Positions 1 through 8,603 of a stretch of 64,000 nt of DNA are shown here, piece after piece; position 1 is the first letter of the stretch, and the number at the start of each line of letters is the position of its first letter. The position numbers and the translations under genes are program-made. Origin of the DNA: Paenibacillus auburnensis (lineage in GTDB: Bacteria; Bacillota; Bacilli; Paenibacillales; Paenibacillaceae); assembly GCF_927798115.1 (NCBI RefSeq), contig NZ_CAKMMG010000013.1, forward strand, positions 30,103 through 94,102, written 5' to 3'. The notes under the pieces are model-generated. The model had not been told where the DNA came from. It was given only the letters and a program-made list of their open reading frames with translations, and did no database searches.

Positions 1-657
1 GTAACAAGCATACAGATAATCAACTAAAGCGGAGTCAATCTCACAATAGTTTAATATGGCATTCTTCATCTTAATAATGTCATCTTGCCATACACCTGTA
101 TCTTCTAAAACCAAAGAGTATAGTGCACGAATTAATCTCTTAGAGTAACCTTTAATATATCTAGATTTCATTGTGTTATCACTAGCATTAGAAAGTAAAC
201 TATGTATACGATCTACTTCCTCCTTGGTCTCAGTATTTAAGTCTAAAATGAACTCTGGAGAAATAATTATCGGTGGTACTTTTTCACCAACATCATGACC
301 ATATATGCAAACACAAATTATCTTTACCCAAAAACCCCACTCATTTGGTTTACTTAATACATCGTCAATCGAGCAAATTATCGTATCAATCTTAGTTACT
401 ACTGGATATTCTTCCAAAAGCCTGTCTTTAATATTTGATAATCTTTCGTGATCAATATCTTTGGGATTTACACATACAATTGTAAAGTCTGCATCTGACT
501 TAAAAGGTTTAGCAGTTCCTTTTGGAATCGAGCCACACATATAAATGCTATGAATCTTACCTTTAAATTCGGTAAGTATATTATCTATATACTTATCAAC
601 AAAATCCTTATATTCACTTTGTATTACAATTCTATTTATAACTTTTTCTAATATCAT
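1..657 (-). CDS. nucleotidyltransferase-domain protein, 3' end cut by window edge
   Basis: The frame is open from an ATG at 657, with an AGGAGG-like site just upstream, to the window edge, giving about 219 residues without a stop. Near residues 42-58 it reads CGSIPKGTAKPFKSDADF, the GS...DxD motif of the DNA polymerase-beta-like nucleotidyltransferase fold (family of aminoglycoside adenylyltransferases and minimal nucleotidyltransferases). The substrate cannot be told. Base composition is clearly more AT-rich than the genes after 1.8 kb, and the gene sits in a short accessory patch with a Nudix gene and a broken regulator. Being incomplete, its C-terminal domain is unseen. Confidence 0.72.
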   Translation of the reverse strand, partial: MILEKVINRIVIQSEYKDFVDKYIDNILTEFKGKIHSIYMCGSIPKGTAKPFKSDADFTIVCVNPKDIDHERLSNIKDRLLEEYPVVTKIDTIICSIDDVLSKPNEWGFWVKIICVCIYGHDVGEKVPPIIISPEFILDLNTETKEEVDRIHSLLSNASDNTMKSRYIKGYSKRLIRALYSLVLEDTGVWQDDIIKMKNAILNYCEIDSALVDYLYACY

Positions 658-660
658 ATA

Positions 661-840
661 GACTCCTCCTAAACTAAGAACTTCTTTCGGCTAACGTATT
701 TTTTGTGAACTTCGTAAATTCGTCATGACTTAATTTATTCGCAAAATCATTCAACTAACCTGTCCGTTAGATGAACAAAGCAACCGATCGACGTGATCAG
801 CTGCTTTCGTAATTTCATTGGGCTATCGTTTCCCGTTAGT
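661..840. other. intergenic stretch with two hairpin repeats
   Basis: There is no convincing gene in this AT-rich spacer. It contains two of the three copies of the CCYGTTAG hairpin repeat (750-775 and 817-845), which separate the Nudix gene from the nucleotidyltransferase gene. Confidence 0.5.
750..775 (-). repeat. cassette-spacing hairpin repeat, copy 1
   Basis: Imperfect inverted arms TTCAAC (750-755) and GATGAA (770-775) enclose the conserved loop whose minus-strand text is CTAACGGACAGG. Copies at 817-845 and 1312-1339 share the loop core. Confidence 0.45.
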
Positions 841-845
841 TCAAT
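817..845 (-). repeat. cassette-spacing hairpin repeat, copy 2
   Basis: Arms ATTGGGC and GTTCAAT enclose a loop with minus-strand text CTAACGGGAAACG. The copy overlaps the stop codon of the Nudix gene, so it lies at the immediate 3' end of that gene. Confidence 0.45.
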
Positions 846-1281
846 CGTGTAATGCTTTCACAACTGCCCAACTTTGATGTTCATGGAATAAGCTCTTAAT
901 TGCTTTTGCAGGTTCAATCCATCGCAAATAATGGTCTTCTTCTGTTGGATTACCTGTTTGCTCACCTATATCACATTGATAAAAATGACCTTCACTAAGA
1001 TAATATTTTAATTCATTTGTGGAGTAAAAATATCTTCGAGCACACCCAATATAACGACCTACTTGAACCTGCATCCCTATCTCTTCTTGAGCTTCCCTTA
1101 CTAAACACTCTTCATGAGTTTCATTGTTATCTATTCCGCCACCCGGAAGGAAATACTTGCCATCAGCTGTTTGGATAACAGCGATTTTATCTTTCTCTTT
1201 GTTCAACATCAAGCCATACGCTGCAGGTCTCCATATGTATTCCTTGCCTTCTTCTTTTACACCAAAGGTAATGATTGTCAT
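841..1281 (-). CDS. Nudix hydrolase
   Basis: 146 residues with a complete Nudix box (GX5EX7REUXEEXGU) at about residues 48-70: G48, E54, then R62-E63-A-Q-E66-E67-I-G69. Members hydrolyse nucleoside diphosphates linked to another moiety, using the box glutamates to hold Mg2+; the particular substrate is not predictable. The ATG at 1281 is preceded by GGAGGAATAATAC, a good ribosome site. The gene lies in the AT-rich patch and is flanked on both sides by the same hairpin repeat, which suggests it is a mobile small-gene cassette. Whole-domain length is normal for the family. Confidence 0.9.
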   Translation of the reverse strand: MTIITFGVKEEGKEYIWRPAAYGLMLNKEKDKIAVIQTADGKYFLPGGGIDNNETHEECLVREAQEEIGMQVQVGRYIGCARRYFYSTNELKYYLSEGHFYQCDIGEQTGNPTEEDHYLRWIEPAKAIKSLFHEHQSWAVVKALHD

Positions 1282-1311
1282 GTATTATTCCTCCTTAACC
1301 TCCTATATCTC

Positions 1312-1339
1312 ATTAAGCAATCCTGCCCGTTAGCTTAAT
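1312..1339 (-). repeat. cassette-spacing hairpin repeat, copy 3
   Basis: Perfect 7-bp arms ATTAAGC (1312-1318) and GCTTAAT (1333-1339) enclose a loop with minus-strand text TAACGGGCAGGATT. It lies between the broken XRE gene and the Nudix gene. Confidence 0.5.
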
Positions 1340-1587
1340 GAAGCAAGGACAGTGACAATCTACTTTGTCTATATTCACCGAATAATTTTAGACCATAAGA
1401 ACAACCAAAAACAGTACAAATTGAAATAACAGTCTCTATCCCCGGCTTGCTTTTTCCGGATTCCAAATCCATTAAGACAACCTTGAGAAACACCGATTTT
1501 ATTAGCAAAACCGGTTTGATTAAGACTATAAATTTTTCTCAATTGTTTAATATTTGACCCGATAGTATTCGTTTTAACTGCCTCCAC
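1335..1587 (-). pseudogene. XRE-family helix-turn-helix regulator, frameshifted
   Basis: From the ATG at 1587 the frame reads a typical XRE helix-turn-helix start (SNIKQLRKIYSLNQTGFANK, then IGVSQGCLN). After LN, at about 1472, the sense drops into a neighbouring frame. Skipping one G restores DLESGKSKPGIETVISIC and a plausible end at the TAA at 1335-1337. The two halves together give one normal HTH domain of about 80 residues, so this is a decayed gene rather than two short ones. A sequencing error in a short G run is the alternative. Confidence 0.7.
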
Positions 1588-1682
1588 ACTACGATTTGTG
1601 CCAACAAATCTTCAACGAACTTTTAATCGTAAGATCATTTCCAGCCATTTAGAGCACCATCGTTAGTCATCAGTGAAATATC

Positions 1683-1709
1683 AAAAAAGCCCTGATAAAT
1701 CAAGGGTTT
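1683..1709 (-). terminator. candidate terminator at edge of accessory patch
   Basis: On the minus strand an imperfect hairpin (CCCTTGAT / ATCAGGG) is followed by GCTTTTTT. It lies downstream of the methyltransferase gene ending at 1817. It could equally be a leftover recombination site, since the composition changes here. Confidence 0.4.
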
Positions 1710-1816
1710 CTTGACCATCAGGACTGAAATACTTGTGCCAAAAATCGTTACAAATCTGTGCCAAACTACGTTCCAAACGATGACAAGATGACTTACAACT
1801 CACACCTGCGACGGGT

Positions 1817-2614
1817 TTATTCCCCTCCGCCCCCCCGCTGCCGCATCCCCTCGAACAGCAGAATTGTCGCTGCCATCGCCGCGTTCAGTGATTCGGCCCG
1901 GCCGGCCATCGGGATGATGATGCTTTTGTCGACGAGCGCTGCCGTTTCCGGTGAGATCCCCTTACCCTCGCTGCCGATCAGCAACCACTGGCTGCCGCGG
2001 AAATCGTGGGTATAGCAGGAGTCCTCCCCGGTCAGCGAGGTGCTGACGAGAAGTGCGCCGCGTTCCCGCGCCTGCGGAAGAACCACACTCAAATCCCCCT
2101 CCACTACCGGGAGGTGGAACATCGAGCCCATTGTGGAGCGGATGGTCTTAGGGTTATAAAGATCGGCGCAGCCCTGGCCGAGAATGACTCCGTCTGCACC
2201 TGCCGCATCCGCGCTGCGGATGATCGTTCCTACGTTGCCCGGGTCCTGAACGCCATCCAGCACAACAACCAGGCTGTCCGGCTTCACGAGGATACCCTCC
2301 ACGCCCTGCTGCTCTTTGCGGACAACCGCAAACACCGGCTGCGGGGTATTCGTGCTGCTGCACTTGGAGATGACTGCCGCTGAGACACCAATGACCTCCA
2401 TGCCCTGCACGGCCTGAAGGTGAGCCTTCAGCTCGGACGGCATGCCCTTGTCGAGATCATAGGCCAGGATTTCTACCTCGGCTTCAGCCAGCAGCGCCTC
2501 CTGCACGAGGTGGATACCTTCTACGATATATTTGCCGGTCTTGTCTCGGTGCTTCTTCTCCTGCAACGCGGCCCATTCCTTCACCCGCGTATTTTGCGCA
2601 GATATAATTTCCAT
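1817..2614 (-). CDS. ysgA: TrmH/SpoU-family RNA 2'-O-methyltransferase
   Basis: 265 residues. The C-terminal half has the three SpoU/TrmH knot motifs: NVGTIIRSADAAGADGVIL, LIGSEGKGI and IPMAGRAESLNAAMAATI. The N-terminal 90 residues match the substrate-binding domain of the YsgA/RlmB-like branch. It uses SAM to methylate a ribose in rRNA or tRNA. In Bacillus the orthologue ysgA lies between sspI and pheST; here sspI is nearby (3449), but the pheS side is replaced by the AT-rich patch, at least to the window edge. The start at 2614 follows AGGTAGGACCTC. The symbol is by neighbourhood and similarity, not by proof of the target base. Confidence 0.88.
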   Translation of the reverse strand: MEIISAQNTRVKEWAALQEKKHRDKTGKYIVEGIHLVQEALLAEAEVEILAYDLDKGMPSELKAHLQAVQGMEVIGVSAAVISKCSSTNTPQPVFAVVRKEQQGVEGILVKPDSLVVVLDGVQDPGNVGTIIRSADAAGADGVILGQGCADLYNPKTIRSTMGSMFHLPVVEGDLSVVLPQARERGALLVSTSLTGEDSCYTHDFRGSQWLLIGSEGKGISPETAALVDKSIIIPMAGRAESLNAAMAATILLFEGMRQRGGGGE

Positions 2615-2644
2615 GAGGTCCTACCTTTCTATTCTACATTCACC

Positions 2645-3304
2645 CTACTGATAAGCCATTTCCAGCTTCGTCAAATGCTCCTTGCGCCCAACGATGACGA
2701 GCACATCGCCTTCGCTCAGCCGGTCTTCAGCCCGCGGAGAAATGTTCATCTCCTCGCCCCGGCGGATCGCCATGACGTTACAGCCATATTTGGCGCGGAT
2801 ATTCAGCTCCTGGAGATTTTTGCCCAGCATCGGCTTCGGTACTTTCATATCCAGAATGCTATAATCCGGCGACAGCTCGATATAATCCAGGATGTTCGGC
2901 GAAGCCAGATGATGCGCCACCCGCATGCCCATATCCCGTTCGGGATAGATAACTTTGTCCGCGCCAATCTTACTTAACACCTTGCCGTGCAGCTCGCTTT
3001 TGGCCTTGACCAGAATTGCCGGCACCCCAAGATCCTTCAGGATCAGCGTCGTAAGGATACTGGCTTGAATATCCTCTCCGATTGCCACAACCACAACATC
3101 GAAGTTGCGGATACCCAGCGCACGCAGCGCTTCCTCATCGGTGGAGTCTGCGGATACGGCATGGGTTACAATACCGGAGATTTCCTGGGTACGCTGCTCA
3201 TCGGCATCGATCGCCAGTACATCAAATCCCATCCCGCTGAGCGCCTTGGCTACACTTGAGCCGAAACGTCCCATTCCGATGACGGCATATTGTTTTTTGG
3301 CCAT
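2645..3304 (-). CDS. Ktr/Trk potassium uptake regulatory subunit (RCK protein)
   Basis: 219 residues. The N-terminal RCK_N (Rossmann) domain has GMGRFGSSVA at about 10-19 and an acidic residue after the second strand (DADEQRT), as expected for nucleotide binding. A C-terminal RCK_C domain follows from about 135. Such proteins form an octameric cytoplasmic gating ring on KtrB/KtrD and open the channel in response to ATP/ADP and c-di-AMP. No membrane partner is in the window, so it could be KtrA or KtrC. The ATG at 3304 is preceded by GGGAGGTACACGGAC. It is transcribed divergently from sspI. Confidence 0.9.
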   Translation of the reverse strand: MAKKQYAVIGMGRFGSSVAKALSGMGFDVLAIDADEQRTQEISGIVTHAVSADSTDEEALRALGIRNFDVVVVAIGEDIQASILTTLILKDLGVPAILVKAKSELHGKVLSKIGADKVIYPERDMGMRVAHHLASPNILDYIELSPDYSILDMKVPKPMLGKNLQELNIRAKYGCNVMAIRRGEEMNISPRAEDRLSEGDVLVIVGRKEHLTKLEMAYQ

Positions 3305-3448
3305 GTCCGTGTACCTCCCAGAAGCATTTTTCGTTTCAAACAGTATAGCATATGGTCATCTAAACTTGAATTTTCACCGCCGCAGCAGGGTACATTAGTA
3401 CAGGGCGTTTCAGCATACTTACAGAGTAAAACATTAAGGAGGTTAATA

Positions 3449-3685
3449 ATGCCGGTTACCATCGATTTGCGCCAGGCTGTTCTCCATAAAGTGCACGGCC
3501 AGTCCGAAGAGGATCTGCGGGCTATGATTGAAGGCTCCGTAGACGGACCTGAAGCTGCGCTTCCAGGACTCGGTGTGATGTTCGAAATGGTCTGGAAAGA
3601 CCTTGAAAAGGCCAAGCAGGACCGTGTCATTTCTATGCTGCATAGACATCTGGAAAAAATGACTCCCGGATCGATTATGTCCTGA
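3449..3685 (+). CDS. sspI: small acid-soluble spore protein I
   Basis: 78 residues starting at the ATG at 3449, which follows AAGGAGGTTAATA; an upstream in-frame extension lacks such a site. It carries the SspI features LRQAVLHKV near the start and ALPGLGVMFEMVWK in the middle, then a charged C-terminus. SspI is a minor forespore SASP, normally made under sigma-G/sigma-F late in sporulation. Its position beside the YsgA-type methyltransferase is the same as in Bacillus subtilis. A rho-independent terminator follows at 3702. It marks the organism as an endospore former. Confidence 0.92.
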   Translation: MPVTIDLRQAVLHKVHGQSEEDLRAMIEGSVDGPEAALPGLGVMFEMVWKDLEKAKQDRVISMLHRHLEKMTPGSIMS

Positions 3686-3701
3686 GCAGGCGCATATGTA
3701 C

Positions 3702-3753
3702 AAAACCTCCGCTACCCGGAATGCGGCTGCACTCCAGGGGGGCGGAGGTTTTT
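3702..3753. terminator. bidirectional terminator between sspI and prfC
   Basis: 11-bp arms AAAACCTCCGC (3702-3712) and GCGGAGGTTTT (3742-3752) with a long loop. T-runs lie on both sides, so it can end sspI on the plus strand and prfC on the minus strand. Confidence 0.85.
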
Positions 3754-3804
3754 CGTTAAGATGGTAGCCCGGGATTACATCTCCCGCAGCTTACTGCCAT
3801 TTAC

Positions 3805-5391
3805 TCAAGGAGCTGTTTCCAGGAATTTTGCGGTCGGATTCTTCTCCATAGCGGTACGCATCGCGTATTCATTCTCGAACAGCACGACATAGTTCCCTTT
3901 CTTGTCCGTCACTAGCGTAGAGTTGATGCGGAACTTGGCAGGGTCCGGTTTGTTCTCGTCCACGATCCAGCGCGCGAACTGGTAGCTCATCCGCTGAAGC
4001 TGAACGTCCACGCCATATTCGCCCTTCATCCGGTACTCGAAGACTTCGAACTGGAGCTGGCCCACTACACCCAGCAGAATATCGTCGAAGTTGACCGTAC
4101 GGAACACCTGAATCATGCCTTCTTCCGTCAGCTGGTCAATCCCCTTCTGGAACTGCTTCGATTTCAGTGCATTTTTGATACTCACTTTGGAGAAAATCTC
4201 CGGTGAGAACGTCGGCAGCTCATCAAATTCCATATCGCCGGCTTGACTAAGCGTGTCGCCGATCCGGAAAATCCCCGGGTCAAACAACCCGATAATGTCA
4301 CCCGGATAAGCTTCCTCGACAATATCGCGGTCCTGCGCCAGGAATTGCTGCGGCTGGGACAGCTTAATGTCCTTACCTGCCCGGACATGCTTCACGCTCA
4401 TGCCGCGCTCGAACTTGCCAGACACAATCCGCAGGAATGCGATACGGTCGCGGTGCGCCGGGTTCATGTTGGCCTGGATTTTGAACACGTAGCCGGTGAA
4501 TTTCTCATTGGTCGGTTCAATCGGACCGGCCGTGCTGCGGCGCGGTTCCGGCTTCGGCGCCAGCTCCAGGAAGTTATCAAGGAACGTCTGCACTCCGAAA
4601 TTATTGATTGCACTGCCGAAGAAGACCGGAGTTAGTTCCCCGCGCAGTACCTTCTCGTAGTCAAAAGCATCGCCTGCCACATCCAGCAGCTCCAGGTCCT
4701 GGCACAGCTGGTCATGCAGATATTCTCCGGCCATCTCACGGATAATCGGGTCGCGGTAGCTTTCCACCTTCTGAACCTTGATTACAGAGTGATCGTCACC
4801 CTGGAACAGTTCCACCTGATTCTTCATGCGGTCGTACACGCCGCACAGCTCGCGCCCGCTGCCAATCGGCCAGTTCATCGGTACGGAGCGGATGCCCAGT
4901 ACATTCTCCAGCTCCTCCATCAGATCAAACGGGCTCTGGCCCTCACGGTCCAGCTTGTTGATGAAGGTGAAGATCGGAATCCCGCGCTTCGCGCAGACCT
5001 GGAACAGCTTGATCGTCTGTGCTTCTACACCCTTCGCTACGTCAATCAGCATGACTGCACTGTCCGCAGCCGTTAAGGTACGATAGGTGTCCTCACTGAA
5101 ATCCTGGTGACCCGGCGTATCCAGAATGTTCACCCGGTGGTCCAAATAGTCAAATTGCATTACAGAGGAAGTAACCGAGATTCCGCGCTGCTTCTCGATT
5201 TCCATCCAGTCACTGGTCGCGTGCTTGCTTGCTTTGCGGGCCTTGACGGTACCCGCGAGCCGGATCGCGCCGCCGAACAGCAGCAGCTTCTCTGTTAGTG
5301 TGGTTTTACCCGCATCCGGGTGGGAAATGATCGCAAACGTTCTGCGTTTGTCCACTTCCTGTAGCAGTTTCTGATCTGGTGCCTTATTCAT
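3805..5391 (-). CDS. prfC: peptide chain release factor 3
   Basis: 528 residues, the usual length of RF3. The ATG at 5391 was chosen because MNKAPDQKLLQEVDKRRTFA matches family N-termini; the longer in-frame start at 5439 would add an unsupported tail. The GTPase domain shows G1 SHPDAGKT (about 23-30), G3 DTPGHQDF and G4 NKLDRE, followed by domain II and an EF-G-like domain III. RF3-GTP recycles RF1/RF2 from the ribosome after peptide release. It is a single gene with its own terminator at 3702. Confidence 0.96.
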   Translation of the reverse strand: MNKAPDQKLLQEVDKRRTFAIISHPDAGKTTLTEKLLLFGGAIRLAGTVKARKASKHATSDWMEIEKQRGISVTSSVMQFDYLDHRVNILDTPGHQDFSEDTYRTLTAADSAVMLIDVAKGVEAQTIKLFQVCAKRGIPIFTFINKLDREGQSPFDLMEELENVLGIRSVPMNWPIGSGRELCGVYDRMKNQVELFQGDDHSVIKVQKVESYRDPIIREMAGEYLHDQLCQDLELLDVAGDAFDYEKVLRGELTPVFFGSAINNFGVQTFLDNFLELAPKPEPRRSTAGPIEPTNEKFTGYVFKIQANMNPAHRDRIAFLRIVSGKFERGMSVKHVRAGKDIKLSQPQQFLAQDRDIVEEAYPGDIIGLFDPGIFRIGDTLSQAGDMEFDELPTFSPEIFSKVSIKNALKSKQFQKGIDQLTEEGMIQVFRTVNFDDILLGVVGQLQFEVFEYRMKGEYGVDVQLQRMSYQFARWIVDENKPDPAKFRINSTLVTDKKGNYVVLFENEYAMRTAMEKNPTAKFLETAP

Positions 5392-5639
5392 TGCACATAT
5401 CCCTTCATATATAAATTCATGCTGCCTATTCCATAGCACGGGGCTAATCTCAAATCGGCGCTCTGCTCATGAGTACAAATCCCTTCTATCCGTGGATTCA
5501 TTATAATCCCATAATAGTCTCCAGTTCCGCTTCTAGTGAAAGCATCCTTTAAAGTATATCAAAATCCAGCAAACATTATCTACAAAAAAGCGCCGGAAGT
5601 GAAATAAGTTGATAAAATTCGTCGTTTGACTCCCTTAAT

Positions 5640-6869
5640 TTATATAGTTGCCCTCTCAGCTTCAGCTGGAGCCGTTCCGGACCGAAGAAACATCGTATTT
5701 AAATAGAGCAGGACTGCAACCGAGATTAGCAGGCTTGCCGCCGCCAGAAACCAAATCAAGGAGTAGCCCGTATGCTCGCTGATTAAGCCCAGCAATAAAG
5801 CAATAATGAACCCGGCCAGAGATTTCAGTGAGGACAAGCCGGATGAGAACGTTGCCCGTTTGCTCCGGGGGATTAAATCCTGAATCCAGGCACCAAATGA
5901 CGAAGATTCCATGCCAAGCCCAAATTCAAACAAAATCAAACCGCCCACAAAGATGACCGGGTTCGGGAATAAGCCTGCAAGCAGTAACCCTGCAGCCGAG
6001 ATGAACGTACCTACGGTTATGATTTTGATCGCTGAGACTTTCCGTTTAGCCAAAAAAGAACTAAAAAATGCCGAAAGGCTCATTACAGCCATGAACACGA
6101 TCAGCAATACGCCTAAAAAGCTGACCGGCAGCTTCAGCTCATTCACACCATACACCTGCCAGCTCAGCAGGAAAACAAGCAAGGCCGCATGGCTGAAGAT
6201 GCTTTTTAACAGGACGAACCGCATCAGCTTATTTCGGGTAAAATCCACCGAAGTGACATATACCTCTTTAAAAATATTATCCTCCGTCCGGGTGCCATAA
6301 TTATCGCTGAACCGGAACCAGACATAGATGCTGAGGCCAATCGCCGCTACGCCCGCAATAGCTACAGGGAGATAAAGGTGAATATTGCTGCTTAGTGTCG
6401 CCAATAAAGCACCCACGATGGCAAAGGCGGACACAAACCCGTTCAAACGTGGCAGCACAACATTCTTATACTCCATCATTCCCAGATCATCCAGTTTATC
6501 GATATACCATGCCTGCGGTGAGCCCGAGATTAATGCTACGCCCAAAGACATGATGACAGCGGAAACGATAAATAATAGCAGGTTGTCGGCGAAGGCGAAT
6601 AGACATAACCCGGCCCCCCATGTAAAAAAACCAATAGCAGCCAGCTTCTTGCGTCCATACAAGTCAGATAAATTACCGCTCGGATAATCAAAAACCGCCA
6701 AAGACAGCGAAGAGACAGCGAACACAACACTAATCTGCAGCGGATCGATCCCCCTTCTACTCATTAGGACGATATATACGGCTCCGTACAGCTTGTCAGC
6801 GAGGTTATAAACGGAAAGCATGATTCCCAGAAAAATACTGTATTGCTTATGAGCATGCAATCTTTCCAT
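5640..6869 (-). CDS. major facilitator superfamily transporter
   Basis: 409 residues with about 12 hydrophobic segments and the MFS loop-2/3 signature in the form DYPSGNLSDLYGRKK (about 64-78). The ATG at 6869 is preceded by CGGAGGAGTTTGCTG; an upstream in-frame start at 6893 would overlap that site. Substrate is unknown; the family includes drug and sugar exporters. It is monocistronic between prfC and zwf, with about 250 bases of featureless spacer (5392-5639) before prfC. Confidence 0.85.
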   Translation of the reverse strand: MERLHAHKQYSIFLGIMLSVYNLADKLYGAVYIVLMSRRGIDPLQISVVFAVSSLSLAVFDYPSGNLSDLYGRKKLAAIGFFTWGAGLCLFAFADNLLLFIVSAVIMSLGVALISGSPQAWYIDKLDDLGMMEYKNVVLPRLNGFVSAFAIVGALLATLSSNIHLYLPVAIAGVAAIGLSIYVWFRFSDNYGTRTEDNIFKEVYVTSVDFTRNKLMRFVLLKSIFSHAALLVFLLSWQVYGVNELKLPVSFLGVLLIVFMAVMSLSAFFSSFLAKRKVSAIKIITVGTFISAAGLLLAGLFPNPVIFVGGLILFEFGLGMESSSFGAWIQDLIPRSKRATFSSGLSSLKSLAGFIIALLLGLISEHTGYSLIWFLAAASLLISVAVLLYLNTMFLRSGTAPAEAERATI

Positions 6870-6956
6870 CAGCAAACTCCTCCGCTCCAACACAGATTTA
6901 GAATCGACGTTTAACCATTTAATGGAATTATATAGAAAATATCCTGTTTTGCAAAC

Positions 6957-6993
6957 AAAAACAGCGATCCCCCACGAACTGGAGAACCGCTGC
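6957..6993 (-). terminator. zwf terminator
   Basis: On the minus strand CAGCGGTTCTCC pairs with GGGGGATCGCTG around a short loop and is followed by TTTTTG, just after the zwf stop. Confidence 0.8.
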
Positions 6994-7022
6994 TCTGTTA
7001 AGCTTATCGCAAAGTTATGAAA

Positions 7023-8573
7023 TTAGCCGTTCACGCGCCATACCACATTGTCTTCTTCCTGTCCGTTCACCGGCCACCAGTGGAAACCCTCCTGGGCCAG
7101 CAGCTGATCCGCTTCAACCGGTCCCCACGAACCTGCAGGGTAGGAGGCCAGATCACTGCTCTCTTCCTTCCAGGCTTTGGCGATCCGGTCAACGAACGAC
7201 CAGGCCGACGATACTTCATCCCAGCGGGTGAAATAGGTGGAATCGCCGCGTGCTGCATCATGCAGCAGACGCTCGTAAGCTTCCGGTGAGTTGATGCCGA
7301 CCATACAGCTCTGGCAGAAATCCATTGCCAGCGGCTGAATTTCCGACTCCGAGCCCGGCTTCTTAGCGTTGATCTTCACGTAGATGCCTTCCATCGGATT
7401 CACGCGGATAACGAGCAGGTTCGGCTCAAGATTATGCTTTTGGCCCAAGTACACATTAGTCGGCATGCCTTTGAACTCTACAACCACTTCCGTTGTCTTC
7501 ACAGGGAGGCGTTTGCCGGTACGAATATAGAACGGAACTCCCGCCCAGCGGAAATTGTCTACAAAAATACGCGCCGCAAAGTACGTTTCGGTGTTGGATT
7601 CAGGATCCACCTTATCCTCCTGGCGGTAAGCCGGAAGGCTCTTGCCTTTGTAGAGGCCTTGGGTATACTGCCCGCGCACTACATTCTCACGGACCTCTTC
7701 GGAGGAAGCGTAAGGACGCAGCGAACGCAGCACCTTCACCTTCTCATCCCGGATATCTTCAGCCAGCAGACGGCTTGGCGGTTCCATCGCAATCATCGTC
7801 AGCAGCTGCAAAATATGGTTCTGCCCCATATCGCGGAGCGCTCCGGCATGATCGTAATACCCGCCGCGCTCTTCGACCCCGACGGTTTCACCGAGGGTGA
7901 TCTGAATGTTGGCGATATGCTTGTTGTTCCACAGTGGTTCAAAGAAAGCATTGGCAAAACGGATCACTTCGATGTTCTGTACCATTTCCTTGCCCAGATA
8001 GTGGTCGATCCGGTAGATCTCCTCTTCCTTGAACACCTGGCGGATCTGCTCATTGAGCTGCTCTGCCGATTCCAGGTTGTAGCCGAACGGTTTCTCGATG
8101 ACCAGACGGTTCCAGCCTGAGCCCTGCAGCATGCCGCCAGCCTTCAGGTTATACGAAACGCTGCCGAACAGCTCGGGAGCAAGAGCCAGATAGAACATCC
8201 GGTTGCCCGGGATATGGAATTTCTCTTCGAGCACTTCCGTCTGTGCATTCAGCTCACGGAAGCCGTCGATATTGTTAATGTCCAGCGATTTGTATTCAAA
8301 ATGCTGTACGAACTCATTCCATTCTGCAGCATCTCCCGCCTGGTAGCGGCAAAATTCACGAATGGACTCCTTCACATCGTCCCGGAATTCCTCCTGGGTA
8401 CGGGGACGCCGAGCCACGCCAATTACCGCAAAATCATGTGTCAGCTTGCCTTCACGGTACAAACTGTAAATCGCCGGGAAAAGCTTACGCCGGGCTAGAT
8501 CTCCGGTTGCCCCAAAAATAAAAAATACAGCACCGGGTGTATGCAGTTCATCAAGGGTTTGATTTTCAGCCAT
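7023..8573 (-). CDS. zwf: glucose-6-phosphate 1-dehydrogenase
   Basis: 516 residues, full length. It has the N-terminal NADP-binding FIFGATGDLARRKLFPA motif (about 18-34), the EKPFG motif and the active-site RIDHYLGKEMVQN, whose His and Asp act in hydride transfer. It oxidises glucose-6-phosphate to 6-phosphogluconolactone as the first step of the oxidative pentose-phosphate path, supplying NADPH. The ATG at 8573 follows AGAGATGAGGAGCC. A Fur/PerR-family-like inverted repeat lies 31 bases upstream (8604-8618), unusual for this gene. No gnd or opc gene is adjacent. Confidence 0.96.
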   Translation of the reverse strand: MAENQTLDELHTPGAVFFIFGATGDLARRKLFPAIYSLYREGKLTHDFAVIGVARRPRTQEEFRDDVKESIREFCRYQAGDAAEWNEFVQHFEYKSLDINNIDGFRELNAQTEVLEEKFHIPGNRMFYLALAPELFGSVSYNLKAGGMLQGSGWNRLVIEKPFGYNLESAEQLNEQIRQVFKEEEIYRIDHYLGKEMVQNIEVIRFANAFFEPLWNNKHIANIQITLGETVGVEERGGYYDHAGALRDMGQNHILQLLTMIAMEPPSRLLAEDIRDEKVKVLRSLRPYASSEEVRENVVRGQYTQGLYKGKSLPAYRQEDKVDPESNTETYFAARIFVDNFRWAGVPFYIRTGKRLPVKTTEVVVEFKGMPTNVYLGQKHNLEPNLLVIRVNPMEGIYVKINAKKPGSESEIQPLAMDFCQSCMVGINSPEAYERLLHDAARGDSTYFTRWDEVSSAWSFVDRIAKAWKEESSDLASYPAGSWGPVEADQLLAQEGFHWWPVNGQEEDNVVWRVNG

Positions 8574-8603
8574 GGCTCCTCATCTCTCTGTATGTAATAT
8601 AGT

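Noticed and set aside
740..1345. True integron attC sites
   Set aside because: The loop CTAACGGG does not contain the RYYYAAC/GTTRRRY core pair in the right arrangement and no IntI-type integrase is in the window.
3290..3448. N-terminal extension of SspI
   Set aside because: It overlaps the ktr gene start in antisense and lacks a ribosome site; the ATG at 3449 has AAGGAGG at proper distance and fits the family N-terminus.
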